This document shows, one piece after another, positions 39,277 through 48,147 of a DNA stretch of 64,000 nucleotides. Positions within the stretch are counted from its first letter, which is position 1. Every line of letters starts with the position of its first letter. Position numbers and translations under genes: made by a program. Source of the stretch: Mayfieldus sp963781495 (GTDB lineage: Bacteria; Actinomycetota; Thermoleophilia; Solirubrobacterales; 70-9); NCBI GenBank assembly GCA_963781495.1, contig CAWAFX010000002.1, forward strand, positions 1,839,853 to 1,903,852. The letters are read 5' to 3'. The notes beneath the pieces were generated by a model, which was given only the letters and a program-made list of their open reading frames with translations, was not told where the DNA came from and searched no databases.

Positions 39277-40632
39277 AAGCGGCGCCGCCCGGTAGCGCTC
39301 CTCGCCGAGCTCTCCCTGCAGGGCGTCGAGGACCGCGAGCACGTGGTCGAGGCCGATCGCGTCGCCCCACTCGAGCGGCCCGCGGGGAAAGTTGAAGCCG
39401 AGCCGCAGCGCGGTGTCGATGTCCTCGGCCGACCCGATCCCCTTCTGCAGGGCGAAGGCCGCCTCGTTGACCAGCTGGCAGACGATCCTCCCGAGCACGA
39501 GGCCCGGCGCGTCGCCGACCCACTCGACCTGCAGTCCCAGCCCGGAGAAGAATCCCTCGGCGGCGTCGCGGGCCTCCTGCGGCGTGAACTCCCCCGCCGT
39601 CAGCTCGACCAGGCACGCGTCCTCGAGCGGGCCGAGGAGGTGGAAGCCGACGCCGCTGCCCGCCTCGTCGAGCTCAGCCAGGCTTCCCTCGACCAGGGGG
39701 ATCAGGCCCTCGGGCAGGTCGAGTTCGTCGGGGAGGCTCGGAGCAGGTTCGGGATCCTGCGGCCGGTAGGGATCGCGCGAGTAGTCGTAGTAGCCGCGGC
39801 CCGACTTGCGGCCGAGGCGGCCCGAGGAGACCATCTGCTGCTGGATCGGGTGCGGCTGCCAGCGCGGCTCGTGAAAGCTCTGCTCCCAGAACGACTTCGC
39901 GACCTCGAAGTTGACGTCGATTCCGACCAGGTCGGCGAGCTCGAAGGGCCCCATCCGAAAGCCGCCGCCGATCCGGCATACGCGGTCGATCGTCTCCGCC
40001 TCGGCGATCCGGTCGCCGAGCAGGCGCAGACCCTCGAGCATGAACGGCCGCGCACAGCGGTTGGCGATGAAGCCGATCTCGTCCGCGGCCCGGACGGCGG
40101 TACGCCCCATCCGCCCGCCGGCCTCGGCTGTAGCGGCCACCGCCTCGGAGGACGACTCCGGCCCGGCCACCACCTCGACCAGCTTCATCAGCGCCGGCGG
40201 GTTGAAGAAGTGCATCCCTACGACGCGCTCGGGGCCGGGGGTTTCGGCGGCGATCGCCGCGACCGAGAGCGAGGAGGTATTGGTCGCCAGGATCGCCTCC
40301 GGGCCGCAGGCCTCGGCGAGCCCGGCGAAGAGCCGCCGCTTCAGATTCAGGTCCTCGGGAGCGGCCTCGATCACAAGCTGGCAACCGGCCAGGTCCTCAA
40401 CCCTCGGCGCCGCCTGCAGCAGCGCGGCCGCCTGCTCTGCCTTCTCGCTGCTCCAGCGCCCCCTCTCGGCACCCCTCTCGAGCGCCGCCCGCAGGCGCAC
40501 CTCGCCCGTCTCCAGGGCCTCTGCGACCGGATCGTGGAGGCGGGTCTCGAACCCGGCCAGGCAGGCGATCTGGGCGATCCCGGCACCCATCGTGCCGGCG
40601 CCGACGACGCCCACCCGCTCGATCGGCGCCAC
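39211..40632 (-). CDS. 3-hydroxyacyl-CoA dehydrogenase
   Basis: 473-aa NAD-dependent enzyme oxidising 3-hydroxyacyl-CoA. It opens with the Rossmann motif GVVGAGTMGAGIAQIACLAG, then NTSSLSVAAIA and MHFFNPPALMKLVEVV. Two C-terminal HAD domains follow (DEIGFIANRCARPFMLEG... and LVLGRIVCQLVNEAAFAL), each ending in a Gly-rich SGRGYYDYSRD or STGRGFFSH. GTG 40632 is 2 nt after the enoyl-CoA hydratase stop. It overlaps the EamA gene tail-to-tail by 66 nt. Confidence 0.93.
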   Translation of the reverse strand: MAPIERVGVVGAGTMGAGIAQIACLAGFETRLHDPVAEALETGEVRLRAALERGAERGRWSSEKAEQAAALLQAAPRVEDLAGCQLVIEAAPEDLNLKRRLFAGLAEACGPEAILATNTSSLSVAAIAAETPGPERVVGMHFFNPPALMKLVEVVAGPESSSEAVAATAEAGGRMGRTAVRAADEIGFIANRCARPFMLEGLRLLGDRIAEAETIDRVCRIGGGFRMGPFELADLVGIDVNFEVAKSFWEQSFHEPRWQPHPIQQQMVSSGRLGRKSGRGYYDYSRDPYRPQDPEPAPSLPDELDLPEGLIPLVEGSLAELDEAGSGVGFHLLGPLEDACLVELTAGEFTPQEARDAAEGFFSGLGLQVEWVGDAPGLVLGRIVCQLVNEAAFALQKGIGSAEDIDTALRLGFNFPRGPLEWGDAIGLDHVLAVLDALQGELGEERYRAAPLLRRLVADGQLGHSTGRGFFSH

Positions 40633-40634
40633 CG

Positions 40635-41405
40635 CTAGCGACCCTTGAAGTCGGGCTTTCGCTTCTCGATGAAGGCCTGCATTCCCTCGACCCTGTCCTC
40701 GGTCGCGAACGAGAGCTCGTAGAGGCGGCGCTCGGCGTCGAGCCCGACCGACAGTGCCGTCTCCTCCGCCGCCAGCACCGCCTGCTTTGCGAGCCGGGCA
40801 GCGATCGGCGGCCGCCGCGCGATCCGTCCCGCGAGTTCGAGCGCCTGCTGCAGCCACTCGCCCGGCGGCGCGACCTGATTGACGAGGCCGAGGGAGTGCG
40901 CCTCGGCGGCGTCGATGCGGCGCCCGGTCAACACCAGCTCCATCGCCTGCTGCTTGCCCAGCACCCGGGCGAGGCGCTGGGTGCCGCCGCCGCCGGGGAT
41001 GATTCCGAGCGTGATCTCCGGTTGGCCGAACTCGGCCGTCTCCGAAGCGACGATCAGATCGCAGGCCAGGGCCAACTCGCAGCCGCCGCCCAGAGCCCAG
41101 CCCGAGACCGCGGCGACAAGAGGGGTCTTCAGCGCCGCCAGGCGCTTCCAGAACGAGGCGGCGGGATTGGAGAGGGCATCGGAGAAGCTGCGCTCGGCCA
41201 TCGCCTTGATGTCGGCGCCGGCGGCGAAGACCTCGTCGCTGCCGGCGATCACGATGGAGTGCACCTCGGGGTCCGCGTCGAAGACCTCCAGCGCCGCGCC
41301 GAGCTCGAGCATCAGCTCCGGCGAAAGGGCGTTTCGCGCCTCGGGGCGGTCGAGCCGGCAGAGCGCGACCCGGCTGTCAACCGATGTCTCGATCAGCTCG
41401 CCCAT
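40635..41405 (-). CDS. Enoyl-CoA hydratase
   Basis: 256-aa crotonase. The catalytic region reads ACDLIVASETAEFGQPEITLGIIPGGGGTQRL, with both Glu of classical hydratases present (SETAEFGQPE; here PEITLG). The oxyanion hole segment is EVFAAGADIKAM. GAGGAA lies upstream of the ATG. It hydrates the product of the acyl-CoA dehydrogenase encoded just upstream and feeds the dehydrogenase encoded downstream. Confidence 0.93.
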   Translation of the reverse strand: MGELIETSVDSRVALCRLDRPEARNALSPELMLELGAALEVFDADPEVHSIVIAGSDEVFAAGADIKAMAERSFSDALSNPAASFWKRLAALKTPLVAAVSGWALGGGCELALACDLIVASETAEFGQPEITLGIIPGGGGTQRLARVLGKQQAMELVLTGRRIDAAEAHSLGLVNQVAPPGEWLQQALELAGRIARRPPIAARLAKQAVLAAEETALSVGLDAERRLYELSFATEDRVEGMQAFIEKRKPDFKGR

Positions 41406-41441
41406 GGTCGTTCCTCGACGGCCGCGGCCAGCGGCCGGCGA

Positions 41442-42629
41442 CTAGCTCCTGACCTCTTCCTTGGCGGCCTCGAGCGGCGTCATCGCGTTGATGCCGGTGG
41501 CGTCGCGGCCGATGATCAGCTTCTGGATCTGCGAGGTCCCCTCGTACAGCGTCGTCACCCGGGCGTCGCGCAGATAGCGCTCGACCGGGTAGTCGTCGAC
41601 GTAGCCGGAGCCGCCGTGAACCTGGATCGCGGCGTTCGCGCACTCGACCGCCGACTCGGTCGCGTAGAGCTTCGCGACCGAGGTCTGGGCGGTGTTCGGC
41701 AGCCCGCGGTCCTTGAGGTCGGCCGCCCGCCAGACCAGCATCCGCGCCGCGTCACGCTTGACGATCATGTCCGCGATCAGCTCCTGCACGAGCTGGAAGC
41801 GGGCCAGCGGAACGCCGAACTGCTGCCGCTCCTTGGCGTACTCGACCGAGGCGTCGACGCAGCCGTCGCAGATTCCGACGCAGCCGGCGGCAACACTGAA
41901 GCGCCCGGCGTCCAGCGCGCTCATCGCGACCTTGAAGCCGTCGCCGATCTCGCCCAGCATCGCCTCCTCGGGAACCTCGACGTCGTCGAGCGAGATCGCC
42001 GCCGTGTCGGAGGCGCGCAGGCCCAGCTTGCCGTGGATCTCCTGGGTCGAGAACCCGTCGCTGGAAGTCGGGACCAGGAAGCAGGCCAGCCCGCGATGTC
42101 CCTCGTCGGGGTCGGTCTGGGCGAAGATCAGCGCCAGCTCGGCGAAGTTGGCGAGCGAGATCCACATCTTCTGGCCGCTGATCGACCAGCCGCCGTCGGT
42201 CCGCGTCGCCCGGGTGCGCAGGTTGGCGGCGTCAGAGCCGGTGTCGGGCTCGGTCAGCCCGAAGCAGCCCAGTGCCTCGCCCGAGCAGAGCCGCGGCAGC
42301 CAGCTCTGTTTCTGGTCCTCGCTTCCCCAGCGCTCGATCGACCCGCAGACCAGCGACGTTTGGACCGAGACCACCGTGCGCGCGGCCGAGTCGGCGCGGC
42401 CGACCTGCTCGACGATCAGCCCGTAGTCGAAGTAGCCGAGCCCGCCGCCCCCGTACTGCTCCGACACCGTCGCCCCGAGGTAGCCGATCTCGCCGATCCG
42501 GCTCGCCAGCTCGCGGTCGAAGCGCGCGGCGCGGTCGTTCTCACGCGCCCGCGGGGCGATCTCGCCATCGGCGAAGTCGCGGGCCGCCTCGGACAGCAGC
42601 CGCTGCTCGTCGGTCAGCTCGAAGTCCAC
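41442..42629 (-). CDS. Acyl-CoA dehydrogenase
   Basis: 395-aa flavoenzyme with the standard three-domain fold. FGLTEPDTGSDAANLRTRA binds FAD and substrate, and YVDDYPVERYLRDARVTTLYEGTSQIQKLIIGR contains the catalytic Glu (YEGTSQ). GTG 42629 has TAAGCT (complement of 42636-42641) 6 nt upstream, overlapping the stop of the aminotransferase gene, so it may have its own leaderless promoter. First enzyme of the local beta-oxidation set. Confidence 0.95.
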   Translation of the reverse strand: MDFELTDEQRLLSEAARDFADGEIAPRARENDRAARFDRELASRIGEIGYLGATVSEQYGGGGLGYFDYGLIVEQVGRADSAARTVVSVQTSLVCGSIERWGSEDQKQSWLPRLCSGEALGCFGLTEPDTGSDAANLRTRATRTDGGWSISGQKMWISLANFAELALIFAQTDPDEGHRGLACFLVPTSSDGFSTQEIHGKLGLRASDTAAISLDDVEVPEEAMLGEIGDGFKVAMSALDAGRFSVAAGCVGICDGCVDASVEYAKERQQFGVPLARFQLVQELIADMIVKRDAARMLVWRAADLKDRGLPNTAQTSVAKLYATESAVECANAAIQVHGGSGYVDDYPVERYLRDARVTTLYEGTSQIQKLIIGRDATGINAMTPLEAAKEEVRS

Positions 42630-42638
42630 GCCGGCAGC

Positions 42639-43439
42639 TTATTGAGCCCGCTGGGAGAGCTCGCGATCGAGCGCCGCGGCGAAGGCCGCAACGGCTTCGG
42701 TGGTCCGCTCGCCGGGGGCCTCGGGCAGATCGGCGCCGTCGATCGAGGCCACCGCCTGCACCTCGCGGGTCGTCGAGGCGAGGAAGGCCTCCCCGGCGGC
42801 GCGCAGGTCGGAGACCGGCCAGACACCCTCCTCGACCTCGAGCTCGCTGACGATCCGTGCCCGGGTGATCGACTGCAGGACCCCCGATTCCAGTGAGGGG
42901 GTCCGCAGGCTGCCCTGAGGCGAGACCCAGAAGATCGTCGAGGTGGGGGCTTCGAGCACCGTTCCGTCTGGGGTGACGAGCACCGCCTCGTCGGCTCCCT
43001 GCGCCTGGGCGATGCGGGTGGCCTGCATGTTGGCGGCGTAGGAGAGCGACTTGATTCCGTTGAGGACGATGCTGGGCGAGTAGGTGACGACGGCCAGCCG
43101 CACCGTCTCGCCGTGCGGCGGCAGCGGCTCGGTGACCGCTATCCGGCGCCCGCCGCGGGTGATCACGATCCGCAACTGCCCCTCCTGCGAGCCGAATTCG
43201 TCCAGCAAGGCCTCGATCTCGCCCTCCAGCGCGGAGCGGTCGAGGCTCATCTGGATCGCCGCCGCCGACCGCTGCAGGCGGTCGAGATGGTCGCCGAGGG
43301 CGAAGGGGCGGCCGGCGTAGAGACGGATCACCTCGAAGGCGCCGTCGCCGCGGTAGAGGCCGTCGTCCTTGATCGGCACGGTCGCCTCCTCGACGGCGGA
43401 GATCGCTCCATCGACGCTCGCCAGCTCGGTCGTGCTCAT
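42639..43439 (-). CDS. Class IV aminotransferase (aminodeoxychorismate lyase / BCAT-like)
   Basis: 266-aa PLP fold-type IV enzyme. GLYRGDGAFEVIRLYAGRPFALGDHLDRL at the N-terminus, the PLP lysine in GIKSLSYAANM (K at about residue 142), and EAPTSTIFWV plus GVLQSITRARI are visible. Branched-chain aminotransferase, D-amino-acid aminotransferase and PabC activities cannot be separated here. ATG 43439 has TAGCCT (complement of 43448-43453) 8 nt upstream. It heads the beta-oxidation genes. Confidence 0.88.
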   Translation of the reverse strand: MSTTELASVDGAISAVEEATVPIKDDGLYRGDGAFEVIRLYAGRPFALGDHLDRLQRSAAAIQMSLDRSALEGEIEALLDEFGSQEGQLRIVITRGGRRIAVTEPLPPHGETVRLAVVTYSPSIVLNGIKSLSYAANMQATRIAQAQGADEAVLVTPDGTVLEAPTSTIFWVSPQGSLRTPSLESGVLQSITRARIVSELEVEEGVWPVSDLRAAGEAFLASTTREVQAVASIDGADLPEAPGERTTEAVAAFAAALDRELSQRAQ

Positions 43440-43593
43440 CGCCGCCGAGGCTATCCGATGCGCGGAGGCGGCCGACGATGCCCGGCGCCGCAAACCGGAC
43501 GCCGCAGATTGCGGCAACTAGTACGCATGTCCAGACCGGTGGACCATTTTCCGTCCAAGGGGCTACTTACAATTCAGTACCGAGGCGACAATC

Positions 43594-43788
43594 ATGACGA
43601 TGCTTCTCGAGCAGGAATACCCGAGCCAGGCCACGGCGAGCGATGCGAATCGCACCTCCCGCCGCTTCGTCTGGGCTCAGGTCGACATCTTCGCCGGCAC
43701 CGACGTTTCCGCCACCCGGCGCCTGGCCGCCTGGATCGCGCTCTCGATAACCCTCGTGGCCTGCGTCCTGCTCCTGCTCGGCCCGTAG
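43594..43788 (+). CDS. Small single-helix membrane protein
   Basis: 64-aa protein with a C-terminal helix (LAAWIALSITLVACVLLLLG) and a polar N-terminus. TACAAT at about 43567-43572 could be its -10, giving a short leader. No homology recognised. A hairpin-bearing repeat lies just after its stop. Confidence 0.45.
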   Translation: MTMLLEQEYPSQATASDANRTSRRFVWAQVDIFAGTDVSATRRLAAWIALSITLVACVLLLLGP

Positions 43789-43792
43789 GTTC

Positions 43793-43850
43793 CGGCCGCG
43801 AGACAAAATGTCGCGGCACCGGCATGTCAAGCGAGGCCGCCGCAGGTGGT
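43793..43850. repeat. Short dispersed repeat, copy B, with terminator-like hairpin
   Basis: 43796-43816 folds as CCGCGA(G)ACA-AAA-TGTCGCGG, an 8-bp stem with one bulged G. The rest (GGCATGTCA and GCCGC-rich end) matches 9953-9990. It lies between two convergent genes, consistent with a bidirectional terminator or a dispersed palindrome. Confidence 0.45.
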
Positions 43851-43857
43851 GGCGGTC

Positions 43858-45045
43858 TCAGACCGCTTCGATCACGGTCGCCAGGCCCTGGCCGACGCCG
43901 ACACAGAGCGAGGCGATCGCGTAGCGCCCACCGCGGCGACGTAACTCGCGCGCCAGGGTGGTCATCAGCCGCGCCCCGGAGCAGCCGAGCGGGTGCCCGA
44001 GGGCGATCGCGCCGCCGTTGACGTTCAGCCGCTCCTCCTCGATCCCGAGCTGGCGCGCGCAGGCGAGCACCTGCGAGGCGAAGGCCTCGTTGATCTCGAC
44101 CAGATCGATGTCGTCGATCTCCAGCTTCGCCTGGGCGAGCGCCTTCGGGATCGCCTCCGCCGGTCCCATGCCCATGATCGCGGGGTCGACCCCGGCGACT
44201 CCGACCGCCACCACGCGGGCCAGCGGCTCGGCCCCGATCCGCTCGGCGGCATCCGCGGAGCCGACGACAAGGCAGGCGGCGCCGTCGTTGAGGGTCGAGG
44301 AGTTGCCGGCGGTCACGGTGCCGCCCTCGCGGAAGGCGGGCTTCAGCTTCGCGAGCTTCTCCAGCGAGGTGTCGGATCGCGGGCCCTCGTCGCGCTCGAA
44401 GCTGCCCTCGCCGTTGAGCTCGACCGGGACGATCTCCTCGGCAAAACGGCCGTCCTCGCTGGCGGCGACGGCCCGCTGGTGGCTGCGCAGGGCGAAGGCG
44501 TCCTGGTCCTTGCGGGAGACGTCGTAGCGCTCGGCGACGTTCTCGCCCGTCTCGCCCATCGACTCGGTCGAGTACATCTCCTCCATCCGCGGGTTGACCA
44601 GGCGCCAGCCGAGGGTGGTGTCGTACATCGTCTGCTCGCCGCGCGGCAGCGCCCGCTCGGGTTTAGGGACCACCCAGGGGGCGCGGCTCATCGACTCGAC
44701 GCCCCCCGCCAGGTAGAGATCGCCCTCCTCGAGCTTGACCGCACGGCTGGCGATGTTCACCGCCTCCAGACCGGAGGCGCAGAGGCGGTTGACCGTCGCG
44801 CCCGGCACCGAGACAGGCAGGCCGGCCAGCAGCGATGCCATCCGGGCGACGTCGCGGTTGTCCTCGCCGGACTGGTTCGCGGCGCCCATGTAGACGTCGG
44901 TGATCCGCTCGGGGTCGATCCCGTTGCGCTTCACAGCGGCCGAGATCACGCCCGCCGCGAGGTCGTCGGGGCGTACCTCCGCCAGGGCGCCGCGGTAGCG
45001 CCCCATCGGGGTCCGGATCGCATCGAGGATGAGCGCCTCCTGCAC
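43858..45045 (-). CDS. Acetyl-CoA acyltransferase (thiolase)
   Basis: 395-aa thiolase completing beta-oxidation. The nucleophile Cys lies in VNRLCASGLEAVN, the His in NVNGGAIALGHPLGCSGAR and the second Cys in ASLCVGVGQG. The N-terminus EALILDAIRTPMGRYRGAL is typical. GTG 45045 is chosen: TACGGT (complement of 45052-45057) lies 6 nt upstream, and longer frames run into the divergent gene. Confidence 0.95.
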   Translation of the reverse strand: MQEALILDAIRTPMGRYRGALAEVRPDDLAAGVISAAVKRNGIDPERITDVYMGAANQSGEDNRDVARMASLLAGLPVSVPGATVNRLCASGLEAVNIASRAVKLEEGDLYLAGGVESMSRAPWVVPKPERALPRGEQTMYDTTLGWRLVNPRMEEMYSTESMGETGENVAERYDVSRKDQDAFALRSHQRAVAASEDGRFAEEIVPVELNGEGSFERDEGPRSDTSLEKLAKLKPAFREGGTVTAGNSSTLNDGAACLVVGSADAAERIGAEPLARVVAVGVAGVDPAIMGMGPAEAIPKALAQAKLEIDDIDLVEINEAFASQVLACARQLGIEEERLNVNGGAIALGHPLGCSGARLMTTLARELRRRGGRYAIASLCVGVGQGLATVIEAV

Positions 45046-45051
45046 GCCTTC

Positions 45052-45061
45052 ACCGTATCCT
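45052..45061. promoter_or_regulatory. Overlapping divergent -10 boxes
   Basis: ACCGTATCCT contains the minus box TACGGT (complement of 45052-45057) for the thiolase GTG 45045 and the plus box TATCCT (45056-45061) for GTG 45068; they share two bases. Both start codons are 6 nt from their boxes, in a 22-nt intergenic space. Confidence 0.45.
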
Positions 45062-45067
45062 GATCGC

Positions 45068-45361
45068 GTGGGTTTCTTCCTCGGGACGCTCGTCCTGCTG
45101 CTGTTCTTCATCGGCGTGATCCTCTTGGTCGGGCACTTCTATCCCGGCAGCGGCGCCGATCTCGTGGACTGGAAGCCGACCCGCTCATACGAGACGGAGG
45201 TGCAGCTGGAGCAGGACGACATCGCGCAGATGCTCGAGGCACAGAACGAGATGCGGCGCCGGCGCGGCGCCCCCGAGCTGACCGAGGACGAGCTCAACCG
45301 CAAGGTCGCCGAGGACCAGGCCAACCGGCTGCGCGGCCGCGGCCCTTTCTCCGGCGCCTGA
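45068..45361 (+). CDS. Small membrane-anchored protein
   Basis: 97-aa protein: N-terminal helix VGFFLGTLVLLLFFIGVILLVG followed by a charged helical region LEQDDIAQMLEAQNEMRRRRGAPELTEDELNRKVAEDQ. GTG 45068 is preferred because TATCCT lies 6 nt upstream. Function unknown. The next gene starts 13 nt later. Confidence 0.65.
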   Translation: MGFFLGTLVLLLFFIGVILLVGHFYPGSGADLVDWKPTRSYETEVQLEQDDIAQMLEAQNEMRRRRGAPELTEDELNRKVAEDQANRLRGRGPFSGA

Positions 45362-45374
45362 TCGCCACCGGGCC

Positions 45375-45863
45375 TTGGCGCGAGCGCTGATTGTCGGCTG
45401 CGGTTGCCGCGGCCGCGAGCTGGGCTCCCGCCTGATCGCCGACGGATGGGCGGTCCGCGGCACCAGCCGCGACCCCGCCCGCGCCGAGGCGATCGAGACA
45501 ACCGGGATCGAGTCCGCGGTCGCCGACCCGGAGCGACCCGGAACGGTTCTGGAGCTGGTCGGCGACGTGACCGTCGTCTACTGGCTTCTCGGCTCGCTGC
45601 GGGCGGGGCCCGCCGATGTGGCGGCGATCCACGGTCCGCGGCTGGAGCGCCTGCTGGAGAAGCTGGTCGACACCCCGGTCCGCGGCTTCGTCTACGAGGC
45701 CGAGGGCAGGGTGGACGCCGAGCAACTGCGGGGCGGCGCCGAGCTGGTCCGCGCCGCCGCCGATACCTGGCGGATCCCGGCCGAGATCGTGCGGGCCGAC
45801 CCTGCCGATCACCCGGCCTGGCTGGCGGCGATGCTCGCCGCGAGCCGGAACCTGATCAGCTGA
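45375..45863 (+). CDS. NAD(P)-binding Rossmann-like protein
   Basis: 162-aa protein starting at TTG 45375. RALIVGCGCRGRELGSRLIADGW is a dinucleotide-binding loop (GxGxxG variant GCGCRG). The remainder resembles the first half of NAD-dependent epimerases, but no YxxxK is visible and the protein is about half the usual size. It may be a degenerate or regulatory member. Confidence 0.6.
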   Translation: MARALIVGCGCRGRELGSRLIADGWAVRGTSRDPARAEAIETTGIESAVADPERPGTVLELVGDVTVVYWLLGSLRAGPADVAAIHGPRLERLLEKLVDTPVRGFVYEAEGRVDAEQLRGGAELVRAAADTWRIPAEIVRADPADHPAWLAAMLAASRNLIS

Positions 45864-45890
45864 CCGACGATTACGGCGCCGGAGCCAGGT

Positions 45891-46595
45891 CTATTGGAAG
45901 TGGGTCGGCCCGGTCTGGTGCGCCTTGCGGGGCTCGAAGCCCCCCAGTGGTCCCTGCGGGGCGCCCTTCTTCGACCACGGCGCGGTGGCGGGGAAGTGGG
46001 CGGGCTTCTTGTCGAAGTGGGAGACGGCCGCGCTCAATCCGACGTAGCAGACGACGAGGAAGGCGACGAAGATTCCGTAGTAGAGGAGCTGCCGCGCGCG
46101 GCTGGCCCCGTAGCGCTGGCCGATCACCTTGCGGTGCTTGTCCTGTCCCATCGCGTCGACGTCGGAGCGCTCATGCGCGCCGCGGCGGCGCTCGCGAGGA
46201 GCCGATTTCTCAGCGGCGTCGGCCTCGTGGCGCTGTCCGCGCTCGCGGCCGCCCTCGCCGCGGGAGGGCCGCTCCCGCGCTGGCTTCTCGCCCCGGGGCT
46301 CGTCTTCGCGCTGCCAGGAGCGCGAGCCTCGGCTGCCCGCGGCCTGCGGTTGCTGCTGCTCTGACTGAGACTGTGGCTGCGGGCGGCCGTCCCCGTCGCC
46401 TGACTCGCGCTGCCACGAGCGGCGACCACCCGGGGCTTGCTCGGCGGCGGCCCTGGGTTGCGGCTGCGGCTCGGCTGCCGGCTTGCGCTCGGCACGTTTG
46501 CCGCGCCTCAGGCCACGTCGCTGCGATGCCCGGTCGTCTGGCTCCAGGCCCGAGCTCTCGAGGCCCGGCGGCAGCCAGGAGCTTCGTTCCTCCAC
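45891..46595 (-). CDS. Disordered protein with C-terminal membrane helix
   Basis: 234-aa protein. The first about 150 residues are highly charged and low complexity (Arg/Glu/Gln/Pro/Ser), with a repeated RRSWQRE / SRSWQRED unit. Then follow KHRKVIGQRYGASRARQLLYYG, a helix IFVAFLVVCYVGLSAAV and a Pro/Lys-rich extracytoplasmic tail. GTG 46595 assumed. No recognised family; possibly a cell-envelope or divisome scaffold (speculative). Confidence 0.6.
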   Translation of the reverse strand: MEERSSWLPPGLESSGLEPDDRASQRRGLRRGKRAERKPAAEPQPQPRAAAEQAPGGRRSWQRESGDGDGRPQPQSQSEQQQPQAAGSRGSRSWQREDEPRGEKPARERPSRGEGGRERGQRHEADAAEKSAPRERRRGAHERSDVDAMGQDKHRKVIGQRYGASRARQLLYYGIFVAFLVVCYVGLSAAVSHFDKKPAHFPATAPWSKKGAPQGPLGGFEPRKAHQTGPTHFQ

Positions 46596-46716
46596 GGCTC
46601 AACCGTAGCGCGGCGAGAGCCCCGATTCCAGCGACAACCGACGCCGGAGGGAGCCGGCGAACCTAAATAGCTAAAGTCGGGTCCGGATTGGCGAAATTTG
46701 AGCTTGGAGGTTTGTG

Positions 46717-47559
46717 ATGGCTGATTACGACAAGGACGTTCTGGTCGAGACCGAATGGGTCGCCGATCACCTGGACGACGAGGACATCCGCGTTGTCGAG
46801 GTGGACGAGAACCCGGGGCTCTACGCCGAGGCGCACATCCCCGGCGCGATCGGCTTCGACTGGAAGCACGACCTGCAGGACCAGGTGAAGCGAGACTTCC
46901 TCGGCCCGCAGGAGTTCGGCGAGCTGATGGGAAGCCGCGGCATCTCCAACGACCACACCGTGGTCCTCTACGGCGACCGCAACAACTGGTTCGCCGCCTA
47001 CACCTACTGGTACTTCAAGTACTACGGCCACGACGACGTCAAGCTGATGAACGGCCCGCGCGAGAAGTGGATCGAGGAGGACCGCGAGACCAGCACCGAG
47101 GTGCCCAGCCATCCCGCGGCGCAGTTCGAGGCCACGGGTCCCGATGAGGAGATCCGCGCCCGTCGCGAAGAGGTGATGGAGGCCCTGGACGACGACACCA
47201 AGCTGGTCGACGTCCGCAGCCCGCAGGAGTTCTCGGGCGAGCTGATCGCGATGGCCGGCTACGAGCAGGAGGGCGCTCAGCGTTCCGGGCACATCCCGGG
47301 CGCCGCCTCGGTTCCCTGGGCCCAGGCTGTCAACGAGGACGGCACCTTCAAGTCACGCGACGAGCTCGAGGAGATCTACAAGGGCAAGGGCGTGCTGAAC
47401 GGCGACGAGATCATCGCCTACTGCCGGATCGGAGAGCGCTCGGCCCACACCTGGTTCGTCCTCCACGAGCTGCTCGGCAAGGACGACGTCCGCAATTACG
47501 ACGGGTCCTGGACCGAGTGGGGCAACCTGGTCGACGTCCCGATCGAGAAGGACGTCTAG
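46717..47559 (+). CDS. Thiosulfate/3-mercaptopyruvate sulfurtransferase (tandem rhodanese)
   Basis: 280-aa protein with two rhodanese domains. The inactive N-terminal one reads VVEVDENPGLYAEAHIPGAIGFDW, and the active C-terminal one has the catalytic loop CRIGERSAHTWF (Cys about residue 232). KLVDVRSPQEFSGELI and SGHIPGAASVPW precede the loop. CRIGER suggests the thiosulfate:cyanide type. TTGGAGG lies upstream of ATG 46717. Confidence 0.93.
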   Translation: MADYDKDVLVETEWVADHLDDEDIRVVEVDENPGLYAEAHIPGAIGFDWKHDLQDQVKRDFLGPQEFGELMGSRGISNDHTVVLYGDRNNWFAAYTYWYFKYYGHDDVKLMNGPREKWIEEDRETSTEVPSHPAAQFEATGPDEEIRARREEVMEALDDDTKLVDVRSPQEFSGELIAMAGYEQEGAQRSGHIPGAASVPWAQAVNEDGTFKSRDELEEIYKGKGVLNGDEIIAYCRIGERSAHTWFVLHELLGKDDVRNYDGSWTEWGNLVDVPIEKDV

Positions 47560-47567
47560 CCCGCGAG

Positions 47568-48128
47568 CTACGGGAGTCGCTCGGAGAGGTCGCGCAGGAT
47601 GCGGCCGGTCGCACCCCAGATCAGATGGCCGCCGATCTCGAAGGTTGGGGTGCGGATCGGCACGCCGCGCCGCACCAGGCGACGCATCCCGTAGGCGGCC
47701 CGCAGCTGCTCGAGCTCGAAGCTGAGCACCGTCTCGACCTCGGCCGGGTTGGGCCGCAGCTCCAGCCCCTCCGGGATCAGCCCGACGAACGGGTGGACGC
47801 GGTATGAGGTGACGTAGGTGCCGATCGGCGGCAGGGCGCCGACCAGCTCGACCTTCTCGGGGTCGAGCCCGATCTCCTCCTCGGCCTCGCGCAGCGCCGT
47901 GCTCCGCAGGTCCTCGTCGGGCTGGTCCTGGCGACCGCCCGGAAAGGAGATCTCGCCAGCGTGGCGGCGCAGGTCGGAGCGGCGCTCGGTGAAAACCAGA
48001 CCCGGTCGCTCGGGCCAGCGATAGATCGGCACCAGCACCGCCGCGTCGGTGCGCCCGTGGGCGTCCATCGCCGCTGCCTCCTCGGGCGTGAGCAGAAGCT
48101 GCTTGAGGTCTGGGGTGGAGGCGGACAC
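47568..48128 (-). CDS. Nudix hydrolase, CoA-pyrophosphatase-like
   Basis: 186-aa hydrolase. The Nudix box GGRQDQPDEDLRSTALREAEEEIGL is complete, and ISFPGG just before it, with the ERRSDLRRHAGEISFPGG stretch, is characteristic of NUDT7/YeaB-type CoA diphosphatases. GTG 48128 gives the expected length and leaves a 19-nt divergent gap to the isochorismatase gene. Confidence 0.88.
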   Translation of the reverse strand: MSASTPDLKQLLLTPEEAAAMDAHGRTDAAVLVPIYRWPERPGLVFTERRSDLRRHAGEISFPGGRQDQPDEDLRSTALREAEEEIGLDPEKVELVGALPPIGTYVTSYRVHPFVGLIPEGLELRPNPAEVETVLSFELEQLRAAYGMRRLVRRGVPIRTPTFEIGGHLIWGATGRILRDLSERLP

Positions 48129-48147
48129 CGGCCTAGAATCGTGACTG

